In this document: piece after piece, positions 43,796-53,831 of the stretch
How positions within the stretch are numbered: the stretch's first letter is position 1
Layout of the letters: every line of letters starts with the position of its first letter
Assembly (NCBI GenBank): GCA_021816425.1
Contig: JAKAXT010000001.1
Span: forward strand, 1 to 64,000
Origin: Pseudomonadota bacterium
Lineage (GTDB): Bacteria > Pseudomonadota > Gammaproteobacteria > Acidiferrobacterales > Acidiferrobacteraceae
Direction of reading: 5' to 3'
DNA length: 64,000 bases
Program-made: the position numbers and the translations under genes
Notes under the pieces: generated by a model
Told to the model about the DNA's origin: nothing
The model's input: only the letters and a program-made list of their open reading frames with translations
Database searches by the model: none

Positions 43796-45667
43796 CTATC
43801 CGCCCTGCAGACCCAACAACAAGCCGTTCAGGCGATGCACGAAGCCCGCGCCATCCTCGAGCGCCCCGCCCTCGGCGAGGACGGCCTGATCGAACAGCAG
43901 GGAGGTCCAGTCGGCGAACCGGTCCTCCGCGGCCTCGGTGCGCAGCCGGGCGACCAGCGGATGCCCCGGATTGATCTCGAGCACCGGGCGGCTGCCGGGC
44001 GTCTTTTGCCCGGCGGCCTTCAGGAGCCGCTCGAGATGGATGCCGAGGTCATGCTCGCCCGCGACCAGGCACGCCGGGGACTCGGTGAGCCGATGACTCA
44101 GGCGCACTTCCTTGACCCGGTCGCCCAGGACCCGGGCCATGCGCTCGGTGAACGCCTTCCACTCCGGATCCTCGTCCCTGGAGGTGTCGGTCGGCTCGTC
44201 CTCCTTCCCGACCCCCTTCAGATCGAGATCGCCCTTGGCGACGGACCGCAGCTCCTTGCCTTCGAACTCGGCGAGATGGGTCACGAGCCACTCGTCGATC
44301 CGGTCGGTCAGCAGCAGCACCTCTATACCCTTGCGCCGGAAAATCTCGAGATGCGGACTGCGCCGGGCGGCCGCCGGGCTCTCGGCGGTCACGTAGTAGA
44401 TCTTGTCCTGCCCTTGGGCCATGCGCCCGACATAATCGGCGAGCGACACCATGTCACCCGACTCGGCGGTGGTCTGGAAGCGCAAAAGCCTCGCGACGCG
44501 ATCGCGATTGGTCGCGTCCTCGACCACACCCTCTTTCAGCACCACACCAAACTCGGTCCAGAAGCCCCGGTATTTCTCCGGCTCCTTCTCGGCCAGTTCC
44601 GCCAGCAGGTCCAGCACCTTGCGCGTGGCCCCGCTACGAATGGTGTCGATATCGCGGCTTTTTTGCAGGATCTCCCGCGAGACATTCAGCGGCAGGTCGG
44701 CCGCGTCGATCACGCCCCGGACGAAGCGCAGATAATTCGGCATCAACTGCTCGGCATCGTCCATGATGAAGACGCGCCGCACATAGAGCTTTACGCCATA
44801 GCGCCGATCGCGGTCGAAGAGGTCGAAGGGGGCGCGGCGCGGGATGAACAGCAGGGCGGTATACTCCTGCTTGCCTTCCACGCGACTGTGGAGGTGCGCC
44901 AGGGGCGCCTCGATGTCGTGCGCCACATGCTTGTAGAACTCGTCGTATTCGAGCTCCGTGACCTCGCTCTTCGGCCGCGCCCAGAGCGCCGAAGCCTTGT
45001 TGACGGTCTCCGGCATGCCGTTCGAGTCCAGCATGACGATGGGCAGGGTGATGTGGTCCGAGTAGCGGCGCACGATGGCCTGCAGGCGGTGTTGGTCGAG
45101 AAATTCGTCTTCCCCCTCGCGCAGGTGCAGGACGACGCTGGTGCCGCGTTCCGGGCGCTCCACGGTCTCTATCGTGTACTCCCCGGCGCCCGACGACTCC
45201 CACACCACGCCCTGATCGGTCGGCGTCCCGGCCCGCCGGGTACGCAGCGTCACGCGGTCGGCCACCATGAACGCCGAGTAGAATCCCACGCCGAACTGCC
45301 CTATGAGGCGCGCGTCCTTGGCCTGATCACCGGTCAGGCTCTCGAAAAATCGCCGCGTCCCCGACCGGGCGATGGTGCCGATGTTCTCGATGACCTCGTC
45401 GCGCGTCATGCCGATGCCGTTGTCGACGATCGTCAGCGTGCGCGCGTCCCGGTCGGCGAGCACCCGGATCTTCAAATCGGAATCGCCCTCGAACAGGGAT
45501 TCGTCGCGCAACGCCTCGAAGCGCAGCTTGTCGGCGGCGTCCGAGGCGTTCGAGATCAACTCCCGCAGGAAAATGTCCTTGTCGCTATAGAGGGAGTGGA
45601 TCATGAGATCAAGGAGTTGGCGTACCTCGGTCTGAAAGCCCAAAGTCTGTTTTTCAGTCGTCGTCAT
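43796..45667 (-). CDS. htpG: Molecular chaperone HtpG (Hsp90)
   Basis: [69 protein letters not shown]; start at MTTTEKQ. Confidence 0.96.
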   Translation of the reverse strand: MTTTEKQTLGFQTEVRQLLDLMIHSLYSDKDIFLRELISNASDAADKLRFEALRDESLFEGDSDLKIRVLADRDARTLTIVDNGIGMTRDEVIENIGTIARSGTRRFFESLTGDQAKDARLIGQFGVGFYSAFMVADRVTLRTRRAGTPTDQGVVWESSGAGEYTIETVERPERGTSVVLHLREGEDEFLDQHRLQAIVRRYSDHITLPIVMLDSNGMPETVNKASALWARPKSEVTELEYDEFYKHVAHDIEAPLAHLHSRVEGKQEYTALLFIPRRAPFDLFDRDRRYGVKLYVRRVFIMDDAEQLMPNYLRFVRGVIDAADLPLNVSREILQKSRDIDTIRSGATRKVLDLLAELAEKEPEKYRGFWTEFGVVLKEGVVEDATNRDRVARLLRFQTTAESGDMVSLADYVGRMAQGQDKIYYVTAESPAAARRSPHLEIFRRKGIEVLLLTDRIDEWLVTHLAEFEGKELRSVAKGDLDLKGVGKEDEPTDTSRDEDPEWKAFTERMARVLGDRVKEVRLSHRLTESPACLVAGEHDLGIHLERLLKAAGQKTPGSRPVLEINPGHPLVARLRTEAAEDRFADWTSLLFDQAVLAEGGALEDGAGFVHRLNGLLLGLQGG

Positions 45668-45738
45668 CGCTTCGCGTGGCCTCTCTTGCCGCAGTGCCCA
45701 GGAACATCCAGCCCTTTTGGGGACGGCCTCGCCAAAAA

Positions 45739-48378
45739 TCAACTCCCGGCGTTCTCCTGCGTGCGCAGATAGGCGGTGGCCGCCTCGGCATCGAGGGGCG
45801 CCGTTATGTAATGGCCCTGTATGGCATCGCAGCCGGCGTCCTTCAGGAAGCGATATTGGGCGGCGGTCTCGACCCCGCTCGCCACCACGCGCATGTTGAG
45901 GGCGCGCCCGAGGGCGATGATCGCCAGAATGACGGCGTCATTGCGGCTCTCGCCGATCCCGGCAATGAACGCGCTCTCGATCTTCAGAATGCCCACGCGC
46001 AGCCGCTGCAGCGCGCCGAGCATGGACGAGGCGCCCCCGAAATTCTGCACGGCGAGCTGAACCCCCTCGTCCCTCAAGGCGTGCAGCGTCTCCACGGGCT
46101 TTTCCTCGCCCCCCGCGAGAACCTCCTCGGTGAACTCCAGGACGAGGTCATCGGGCGTGAGCGCGAATTCGCGCAAGATCGTGCGGATCACGGCGCCCAG
46201 CCCCCCCTCGCACTGGCGTCCCGAGATGTTGACGGTCACGGGGAAGGGGGTGAGACCGAGATCGCGCCACTCGCGATTCTGACGGCAGGCCGCCTGCAAG
46301 ACCCAGGCGCCGATCTCGGCCATGAGGCCCGCCTCCTCCGCGGCCAGGAGGAATTCGGCGGGATACTTGACCCCCTCCACAGGATGCATCCAGCGCAGCA
46401 ACGCCTCCATCGCCACGAGCCTGCGGTTCGCGGGCCGCACCTGGGGCTGGTAGACGAGACAGAATTCCTCGCGCTCGAGGGCGCGCCGCAGAACGGTCGC
46501 GAACGCGAGCGGATGCGCCTGGGAACGGCTGGCGTCGGGACTCTCGAAAAAGCGGTAGGCGTTCTTGCCCGCGGCCTTCGCTTCGTACATGGCGGCATCG
46601 GCCGCGCGCACGAGCGACCGGCCATCGGCGCTGTCTTCCGGGTACACGGCGATGCCGATACTGATGCTCAGGGTGACTTCGCCCAGCGCCACGACCAAGG
46701 GCTCCCGAAAGATGGCCATGATCTTGTGCACGACCGGCAGCGCGTCCTGACGGCTCCGGAGTCCCGGCAAGACCACCGCGAACTCATCGCCGCCCAGGCG
46801 CGCCAGGGTGTCCGCCGCGCGCACCGCCCGCCTCAGGCGCTCGCCTATGAGGACCAGGACGCGGTCGCCGGTGCTGTGGCCGAGGGTATCGTTCACCCGC
46901 TTGAAGCCGTCCACGTCGAGAAAGAGAAGCGCGACCACGCTCCCGTTCTCCTTGGCCTCGACGAGCGCCCGCTCCAGGCGCTCGTTATACAAGATGCGAT
47001 TGGGCAGCTCGGTCAACGGATCGTGGGTCGCCTGATGCACGAGCCGCTCGGCGAGCTTGCGCTTTTCGGCCGCGTCCCGGAAAGACAGCACGGCCCCCGA
47101 CAGTTCGCCGCCCGGACTGAACCTGGGCGCCCCGCTGTACTCCACGGGAATCCCGCGCCCATCGCGGTGGAAGAGGAACGCATCCCCGGGCGAGAGCGGC
47201 CGCCCCTCCAGGCACACCGCCAGAGGATCGAGCGGCTCGCCGCTGTATTCGTCGAAGCACGGCAGCACATCGTTCAGCACCCGCCCCCGGATCTCCCCTT
47301 CCGGCCACCCGGTCAGACGCTCCGCGGCACGGTTCACGTACTCCACGCGACCGTCCCGATCGGTCGCGACCACCGCCTCCGCCAGCGATTGCAGCGTCGC
47401 CTCGAAATGCGCCTTGGCCGCGGACAAGCGCGCCTCGGTGAGGGCCCGCTCCTCGGCTGAGCGCGCCTGGCCGCGCACCGTGCGCCCATACAAAAGGCCG
47501 ATCACGGTCAGGACGAGCCCCAGGACAAGCGAAACCCGGCGGGTATCGCGCCACCACCGCGCGTCCATGGCGCGCACGGATCGGAGGGCGAACACCCGGA
47601 AGGGGTAGCCCCGCACACGCCGGACGACCCCGAGCCACACCCCCTCATGCCCCTTCGGGTCGGCGACGAAGCGGCCTGCGGGCCCGGGGCGAGCCGCCCC
47701 CACGACCCCGGTCGCCAAAGCCGTGAGAGAGGCGGGCCAGACCGCGTCGACATGCCCATCGATCCGCGATAGACCGACTGCGGTCCCACGCGACATCCCT
47801 CGGCCCGGCCACAGGCTCTGCCGCCTGGAACGAGACAGCCACGCGCAGATCCGGAACCGCACACGCCCCCGCATCCGTACCGTGGACCAAAGCGGCAGCG
47901 CCTTGAACGATGCGCCCGATCGGGCCGTCGACCCGACCTGGAAGACGGCGGGCATCGGGCGGCGTGCGGCGGGGTTCGGGCCTCGCCAAAGGCGGATGTG
48001 AGGGGGCACGGCCCCCTCCCTCCACCAGAGCGATCCGTGCGGACCCAGCAGGGCAAGCCCCGTGATCTCCGGATGGCGACGGCTGAAGCGTCGGCCGAGC
48101 GCGTCGATCCTGGCGCTGTCCTGGCCCGTATTCACACCCGGCAAGTCGCCGATCTCGCGGCCCAGCAGGAGCAGGGCGGAGCGTTCGCTGTTAAAGCGCA
48201 GCTTGGTCGTGGTCGCCATGAAGTGCGCCGCCCTCGCGAGCCGGTTCCAGGTCTCGCGCCGCGCCCCCTCCCAGGAGGTGACGACATAGAGGACGGCCGC
48301 GAAGAGGGAGACGAGCGCAAGCCCGCCGAACGCCACGGCAAGCAATCGCTTGGGTCGTCGCGCCGTAGCGTCACTCAT
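45739..48378 (-). CDS. Membrane PAS-GGDEF-EAL protein with degenerate EAL
   Basis: 879 aa; two TM segments flanking an extracytoplasmic region, PAS ([32 protein letters not shown]), [24 protein letters not shown]-like [10 protein letters not shown]. Confidence 0.93.
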   Translation of the reverse strand: MSDATARRPKRLLAVAFGGLALVSLFAAVLYVVTSWEGARRETWNRLARAAHFMATTTKLRFNSERSALLLLGREIGDLPGVNTGQDSARIDALGRRFSRRHPEITGLALLGPHGSLWWREGAVPPHIRLWRGPNPAARRPMPAVFQVGSTARSGASFKALPLWSTVRMRGRVRFRICAWLSRSRRQSLWPGRGMSRGTAVGLSRIDGHVDAVWPASLTALATGVVGAARPGPAGRFVADPKGHEGVWLGVVRRVRGYPFRVFALRSVRAMDARWWRDTRRVSLVLGLVLTVIGLLYGRTVRGQARSAEERALTEARLSAAKAHFEATLQSLAEAVVATDRDGRVEYVNRAAERLTGWPEGEIRGRVLNDVLPCFDEYSGEPLDPLAVCLEGRPLSPGDAFLFHRDGRGIPVEYSGAPRFSPGGELSGAVLSFRDAAEKRKLAERLVHQATHDPLTELPNRILYNERLERALVEAKENGSVVALLFLDVDGFKRVNDTLGHSTGDRVLVLIGERLRRAVRAADTLARLGGDEFAVVLPGLRSRQDALPVVHKIMAIFREPLVVALGEVTLSISIGIAVYPEDSADGRSLVRAADAAMYEAKAAGKNAYRFFESPDASRSQAHPLAFATVLRRALEREEFCLVYQPQVRPANRRLVAMEALLRWMHPVEGVKYPAEFLLAAEEAGLMAEIGAWVLQAACRQNREWRDLGLTPFPVTVNISGRQCEGGLGAVIRTILREFALTPDDLVLEFTEEVLAGGEEKPVETLHALRDEGVQLAVQNFGGASSMLGALQRLRVGILKIESAFIAGIGESRNDAVILAIIALGRALNMRVVASGVETAAQYRFLKDAGCDAIQGHYITAPLDAEAATAYLRTQENAGS

Positions 48379-49009
48379 ATATGAAAAGGGCGCCGAGGCC
48401 GCGAAGCTTCGGGCAGACGGGACCCGCGACCGCTACGCGCAAAGGGCCGAAAGCGACCGGGGAGCGCTCCACGCCCGGCCCCTGCAGGCGGCCGGCGCAA
48501 AGCGCCTTGCGCCACGAGCCTCCCCGGACGAGGACTACGGGGCGCAGGGCGCCCCAAGCCCCTATCGACCCTGACGCGCGCTCCCGCCCCGCCGATGCCG
48601 CCTTCATGCCCGACCGGTACCGTTGCAGGAGACCAACGCGTTTCGAAATGACGACATAGCCCCCTCACCCGCCTCCCGCATCCTCTATTTTTTTTAAAGT
48701 ATAGCTGAGCCTGGACGGACACCGGCCGAGCCGGCTGGAGGGGGGCGCGGCCTGCGTCTATTGATTCGCATTCCGCGTATGCACTACCATGGCGCCCCAA
48801 CCCGCGGCCGCCGTCATCTCTCGTCGGGCGGTCTTTGCGGGAATCACGCCTGCAGCCCATGCACCAGGCCCGGCCCAGGGGTTCGCCGACGCGACCGCGC
48901 CCTTCCGGCCCGGTCGAGCGCGGGAGGATGATTTTACGCAAAATTAGCCGCAAGCGGCCGTCGACACCCTGAATCTTGCCCCATCGAACCCTGGAGCACC
49001 GTTTAGCTC

Positions 49010-49765
49010 GTGACAAGCCACCTCACAGTCGCCCAGGTCTTACAGCAACCCGGGCTCTTCGCCTTCCTCGAGGTCGTGGTGTTCGCGGCCTTTTACGTCC
49101 GCGCCACCATAGGTTTCGGATCCGGCCTCATCGCCGTCGCCTTCCTGTCTTTGAGTTTTCCCGTCAAGGAGGTGGTGCCTGTAGTGCTGTTGCTGGACCT
49201 GCTGGGTTCACTGTTGCTCGGGGCCTACGATTTCCGGGAAATGCAGTGGCGGGAGCTGTCATGGCTGATCCCGGGCTCGCTTGCCGGGCTTGCGGCCGGG
49301 GCCGTGATCCTCGTGCACACCGATGCCCAGAGCCTGACACGCTTTCTCGGCATCTTCATTCTGGCCTACGTAGTCTATGCGCTCGTGGCCAAACCCGAAC
49401 GCATTTCACGTATCGGTCGCCCCTGGGCCTTGCCGCTCGGTGCGTTCGGCGGCATCATCGGCAGCCTCTACGGGGGCGGAGGACCGCCGCTCGTGGCCTA
49501 CCTCCAGATGCGCCACCTCGACAAGCGCGCCTTCCGGGCGACGTTTCAAGCCATCGCGCTGGCCGACAACGTCATACGGGGGGGACTCTACATCACCTTC
49601 GGCCTGCTCACATGGCCGCTCGCCCTCGTCTTCGGGGTCATGGCGCCGGCGGCCGCGCTCGGGCTCTATCTCGGCAACCACCTTCACATGCGCATCAGCC
49701 AGCGGCTGTTCCTGCGCGCGACACTCGCGCTCCTGACGGCGGTCGGCATCAAATACCTGCTATGA
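49010..49765 (+). CDS. TauE/SafE family sulfite exporter-like permease
   Basis: 251 aa, multi-TM; GFGSGLIAVAFLSL, GAFGGIIGSLYGGGGPPLVAYL, AFRATFQAIALADNVIRGG; GTG start. Confidence 0.85.
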   Translation: MTSHLTVAQVLQQPGLFAFLEVVVFAAFYVRATIGFGSGLIAVAFLSLSFPVKEVVPVVLLLDLLGSLLLGAYDFREMQWRELSWLIPGSLAGLAAGAVILVHTDAQSLTRFLGIFILAYVVYALVAKPERISRIGRPWALPLGAFGGIIGSLYGGGGPPLVAYLQMRHLDKRAFRATFQAIALADNVIRGGLYITFGLLTWPLALVFGVMAPAAALGLYLGNHLHMRISQRLFLRATLALLTAVGIKYLL

Positions 49766-49797
49766 CCGTTCGGCGCGACCCTCGCCGCGCGGGGGGT

Positions 49798-49824
49798 GTA
49801 CGGGGGCGCCGAAGCGCCCCGTAC
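49798..49824. terminator. Hairpin, possible bidirectional terminator between convergent genes
   Basis: gtacgggggcg-ccgaag-cgccccgtac: 10-bp stem with one bulged G, between the 3' ends of the TauE/SafE gene and the OMP gene; no clear U-tract. Confidence 0.45.
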
Positions 49825-49832
49825 CCAAGCGA

Positions 49833-50339
49833 TTAGCGCCGCGTCCCCCCGAACTGGTAGGTCACCCCCGCCAGCAGCTCGTCCGCATTCTGACTCGGCC
49901 CATAGGCCGTTCGCGGATCCACGATGAGGTCGTACTCGGCACGCAGGTTGACGTTGGGCGTAATACGGTAGCTCACACCCGCCCCCAAGAGCGGCCGCGT
50001 GGTGTTGCGTATGAAGGCGTTGTGGGTGCTATAGATGGTCGCCACACCGCCACGCGCCAGGAAGTACAGGCCACGGAACTGGGTGATCGGCGTCCGATAC
50101 AGGGCGGTCACCGTAAACATGCCGATCCGCGCCGGGTTCACGGTCAACGTCTGATAACCGAGCTCGACGCCGACCGGAAACGACCGCGTCGAGAGGCCGC
50201 CATACACGCCCAGGGGGGAGGTGCCGGCGAGCGCCCCACCCGTCACGCCCACATCGCCACCGATCCAGACCCGCGCAAGACTCGTGACCGGATACACACT
50301 GAGGGCCACGAGGCCCGCCATTACCAATCGGTTACGCAT
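49833..50339 (-). CDS. Small outer-membrane beta-barrel protein (YfaZ-like)
   Basis: Signal peptide MRNRLVMAGLVALSVYPVTSLA; alternating strand pattern; ends LLAGVTYQFGG. Confidence 0.7.
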   Translation of the reverse strand: MRNRLVMAGLVALSVYPVTSLARVWIGGDVGVTGGALAGTSPLGVYGGLSTRSFPVGVELGYQTLTVNPARIGMFTVTALYRTPITQFRGLYFLARGGVATIYSTHNAFIRNTTRPLLGAGVSYRITPNVNLRAEYDLIVDPRTAYGPSQNADELLAGVTYQFGGTRR

Positions 50340-50795
50340 ATCATCATCTCCTTTGACAGAATTTGGTCTTCTTATAACGCGCGCCACCATGGCCCGCGGG
50401 ACGCAGTAGTCTAGACGTTCCGCTCATCGCAGCAAAGCAGACGCGTCGGACTTTCCAGGCCCGGCCGCATGGAGGTATGACGCACGGGCGCTCGACGCCG
50501 CGCGTACGATACCACGTCAAAAGCCGCGAGCGACCTTACGCATGAGCCCGCAGCCCCACTTCCCGACAAAGCCCCCCTGGCGGCCGACCGGTCAGCGTCT
50601 TTTTCCTGTCGGCGGCCGGCATATCGCGATCGGCCCCGGCACTTCCCGGCTCCCTGGGCGGGGAAACCGCCCTACGGACCACCTCGCGCCCCTGGCTTAC
50701 GCCCTCGAAAAGGTCCACGAGGGCGACCCGCGCCGCCACGTCGCGCGGCGCCCCTCAAGGGCCAGATCACGGCGGCGGGGTGGCGCGCACGCCCG

Positions 50796-50867
50796 ATCGG
50801 CCCGTGCTAGGGGCCGATGCGCAAGACCCGCCCAAGGCTTACGCTTTCGGATCGGGCCTTGGGCGGG
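50796..50867. other. Tandem hairpin element in intergenic region
   Basis: ATCGGCCC-gtgctag-GGGCCGAT (8 bp perfect) followed 8 nt later by CCCGCCCAAGGC-17 nt-GCCTTGGGCGGG (12 bp perfect). Confidence 0.55.
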
Positions 50868-50992
50868 CCGCCACGCGCCATCGGGAACCGGCCGGCGCGC
50901 GCGGCAGAAAGGCCCCGGCCTTCCCGCGTGACGGGGTGGCCGGACCCGCATTCCAAGGACACAGGTAAGACGCCGCTTGGCGGGAGGGAGGT

Positions 50993-51472
50993 ATGCGCCA
51001 AAGCTTTGCGCCCGCGCGCGCCGTCCGCTATCAATTCGAGAGGTGCCGCGCGACCGTGGCGGCCGACACCCCGGGGACGCGGGAATGGCGTCGCCGCTTC
51101 TGGCTGCGCGAGGGGGTCGTTGCCCTAGGCGAGGTCGGCATGACCCTGCTCGGCGCCTTCGCGCTTTCGCGCCTCACGGGGTCTTTGCCGCGAGCGGCGC
51201 ACCTGACCGCCCTCATCCTCGGCTCGCTTGCGCTCTCGGCACGCCTTGTCATGGCGCTCGGCCAGATCGCGGTCCGTTTCCGCATCCTCGGTCGGGATAC
51301 CGTGCGCTATCGCGCTCATCGCGCCGCTATCGACGCGCAGATCCTGACCGCCACCATGGCCGCGCTCGCCCTCTGGTCGATCTCCGAAGAGGACGTCGCG
51401 GCGGCGGGCCTTCTGCCCGACAGCCGCCCCCGCACGCGCGATGCGCCTCGCGACCCGCCTACGGGGGCCTGA
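50993..51472 (+). CDS. Hypothetical protein with two predicted hydrophobic segments
   Basis: 159 aa; VVALGEVGMTLLGAFALSRLTG and AALILGSLALSARLVMALGQ-like hydrophobic segments; GGGAGGGAGG just upstream of ATG. Confidence 0.45.
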   Translation: MRQSFAPARAVRYQFERCRATVAADTPGTREWRRRFWLREGVVALGEVGMTLLGAFALSRLTGSLPRAAHLTALILGSLALSARLVMALGQIAVRFRILGRDTVRYRAHRAAIDAQILTATMAALALWSISEEDVAAAGLLPDSRPRTRDAPRDPPTGA

Positions 51473-51482
51473 GTCCGGACGG

Positions 51483-52109
51483 TCAGCTCCGCGCGGCCGG
51501 CCGTCTCGGCAGGGCAAGGTAGGCGGGCCGTTGCTCGAGGCGCCGGAACCAGGCGAGGATCGCCGGATAGGCGTCGAGATTGAAGCCGCTCTCCGGGAAG
51601 AGCGCGGTGTAGGGGTAACAGGCGATGTCGGCGATGGTCGGATGATCCGCGGCGAGCCAGGAATGGGTGGCCAAACGCTCTTCGAGCGTCGCAAACGCCA
51701 CCTCGGCTAGGCGCCGTGACTCCTCCAGGCTACCCGTCTGACTCAGGCTGTTTTTCATGTTCAAACCGATGACTCGGGCGCGAGCCGTCCCGTAGCGCCC
51801 CTCATTCTGCTCGAGCGCGAGCCACTGCATGACCCGCGCCATGCCCAGGGGGTCCCCGGGGAGCCATTGCTCCCCGCCGTAGCGCCGCGCGAGATAGACG
51901 AGAATGGCCGTCGAATCCCAGATCGCATCGCCCTCGTCTGTGACGAGCACCGGGATCTGGCCACGGGGATTCAGGCGCAGGAATTCGGGGGTGCGCTGCG
52001 CACCCTCGTCGAGGGCCACCGGCACGCGCTCATAAGCCTGCCCGAGGAAAGAAAGCAGTAGGCGGATCTTGTAGCAATTGCCTGATCTTTCGAGATCGTA
52101 GAGTTTCAT
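51483..52109 (-). CDS. Glutathione S-transferase family protein
   Basis: MKLYDLERSGNCYKIRLLLSFLGQAYERVPV, FLRLNPRGQIPVLVTDEGDAIWDSTAILVYLARRYG, HPTIADIACYPYTAL. Confidence 0.93.
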   Translation of the reverse strand: MKLYDLERSGNCYKIRLLLSFLGQAYERVPVALDEGAQRTPEFLRLNPRGQIPVLVTDEGDAIWDSTAILVYLARRYGGEQWLPGDPLGMARVMQWLALEQNEGRYGTARARVIGLNMKNSLSQTGSLEESRRLAEVAFATLEERLATHSWLAADHPTIADIACYPYTALFPESGFNLDAYPAILAWFRRLEQRPAYLALPRRPAARS

Positions 52110-52255
52110 CGCAGCCTCATGGTAAGTGGCCCGCAGGCCCTGAGCCCGGCGGGATCGCGTGGCCCGCGGCAAGCCCCCGGCGTTTTTTCGAACGGCCACT
52201 CTTATGTGAAATATGGCTCCTCCAGGCCGCCTTGGCGAAAGGCGGTCCGGCGCGC

Positions 52256-53131
52256 CTAGGTCGCCTCGTCCCCGGTGGCGACCGGCCGGCTCGGATCGCT
52301 CACCCAGGCGCTCCACGAACCCGGATACAAGGCGGTAAGCCCGAAACCCGCGCGCCACATGGCAAGCACGTTATGGCAGGCCGATACGCCGGAGCCGCAG
52401 TAATGGAGGATCTCCGCCGCCGGCCGGCCGTCCAGTATCGCCAGGAAATCCCGACGCAGCTCCTCCGGTGAGCGGAACGTGTGATCCTCGCGCAGATTCC
52501 GCTCGAACGGCCGGTTGCGCGCGCCCGGGATGTGTCCGGCGACGGGATCGAGGGGCTCGGTGGTTCCGCGGTAACGGGGCACCCCGCGGGCGTCGACGAG
52601 AAGGCGCGGGGTCTCGCCACGCACCACCGCCTCCACCTCGGCGTCATTGAACCAGCCCCCTTCCGCAGCCCCGACCGGCCGAGGGTAGGAAACCGGCCGC
52701 GGGACTGAAGGCATCTCGGTCGTGAGCGGATGGTTCCCGGCGCACCAGGCGGCGAGCCCGCCATCGAGCACCGCCACCGCCTCGTGCCCCCACCAGACCC
52801 GCAGGAGCCACCAGAGACGGCTCGCATACACCGAGGTCTCCTCGTCATAGGCGACCACCTGCGTATCGGGACCGATCCCAAAACCTTTCAGCGTCTCCTC
52901 GAAGGCCTCCGGGGACGGCAGGGGGTGGCGACCGGAGCGCGCGGTGCGGGGCCCCGAGAGGTGGCGCTCCAGGTCGGCATAGCGCGCCCCCGGCAAATGC
53001 CCCTCATGATAAGCCTCGAGGCCGTCTTCGGGCGCGCTCAGGGTAAAGCGGCAATCAAGGATGACCCATGTCGGGTCGTTTAAATGCGCGGCCACGAGGG
53101 CCGGTGTGACGAGATCGCTGTGACGGGGCAT
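52256..53131 (-). CDS. sseA: Thiosulfate/3-mercaptopyruvate sulfurtransferase
   Basis: WVILDCRFTLSAPEDGLEAYHEGHLPGARYADLERHLSGP; active-site loop HYCGSGVSACHNVLAM. Confidence 0.9.
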   Translation of the reverse strand: MPRHSDLVTPALVAAHLNDPTWVILDCRFTLSAPEDGLEAYHEGHLPGARYADLERHLSGPRTARSGRHPLPSPEAFEETLKGFGIGPDTQVVAYDEETSVYASRLWWLLRVWWGHEAVAVLDGGLAAWCAGNHPLTTEMPSVPRPVSYPRPVGAAEGGWFNDAEVEAVVRGETPRLLVDARGVPRYRGTTEPLDPVAGHIPGARNRPFERNLREDHTFRSPEELRRDFLAILDGRPAAEILHYCGSGVSACHNVLAMWRAGFGLTALYPGSWSAWVSDPSRPVATGDEAT

Positions 53132-53152
53132 GAGCCACCTCCCCGGACGATT

Positions 53153-53521
53153 CTAGGGAGGACCGGGGTCCAGTGTCAAAAGCCTGCGTATCTCCTCGAG
53201 CCCTTCGGTCAGCAGCGCCAAGGCCTCGGCGCGCCCCTCGCGCACCGGTTCCGCCTCGTGCATGAGGCGGTTGCGCGCGCCACTTATGGTGAAGCCCTCG
53301 ATATAGAGGAGGTTACGGATCTCGCGAATGAGCTGGACATCGTGATGTTGGTAGTAGCGACGATTGCCGCGCCGCTTCACCGACCGCAACTTCGGGAATT
53401 CCTGCTCCCAATAACGCAGGACGTGCGGTTTGACCAGACAAAGCTCGCTTACCTCACTTATGGTGAAGTAGCGCTTCCCCGGAATCGGGGGCAGCTCGCT
53501 GTTATCCCCCGGATCGAGCAT
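53153..53521 (-). CDS. MerR family transcriptional regulator
   Basis: [71 protein letters not shown]; downstream of ihfA. Confidence 0.92.
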   Translation of the reverse strand: MLDPGDNSELPPIPGKRYFTISEVSELCLVKPHVLRYWEQEFPKLRSVKRRGNRRYYQHHDVQLIREIRNLLYIEGFTISGARNRLMHEAEPVREGRAEALALLTEGLEEIRRLLTLDPGPP

Positions 53522-53801
53522 GGCCGTCGACCCGCTCTTTCAGTTTATGGCTGGCGCGGAAGGTCACCACGCGGCGCTCGGCGATGGGAATCTCTTCGCC
53601 GGTCTTGGGGTTACGTCCTGGCCTTCGGCCCTTCTTCCGGATATCGAAATTACCGAACCCCGACAACTTCACGGTCTCCCCCTGGCCCAGGGTCTCGCAG
53701 ATCTTTTCGAAAAAGAGCTCGACAAAATCCTTGGCCTCACGCTTATTCAGCCCAAGCTCAAGGAACAACGCCTCCGCGAGGTCCGCCTTCGTCAGTGCCA
53801 T
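53502..53801 (-). CDS. ihfA: Integration host factor subunit alpha
   Basis: [73 protein letters not shown]. Confidence 0.96.
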   Translation of the reverse strand: MALTKADLAEALFLELGLNKREAKDFVELFFEKICETLGQGETVKLSGFGNFDIRKKGRRPGRNPKTGEEIPIAERRVVTFRASHKLKERVDGHARSGG

Positions 53802-53831
53802 GGTGCCTTCCCTTGACGTTATCGGTTTTTG

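Noticed and set aside
43781-45772. 663-aa + strand ORF opposite htpG
   Set aside because: Shadow of htpG; no independent RBS or motif evidence.
48375-49016. 213-aa minus-strand ORF in the gap upstream of the GGDEF-EAL gene
   Set aside because: Arg/Gly-rich, overlaps the neighbouring coding ends, no motif; likely non-coding.
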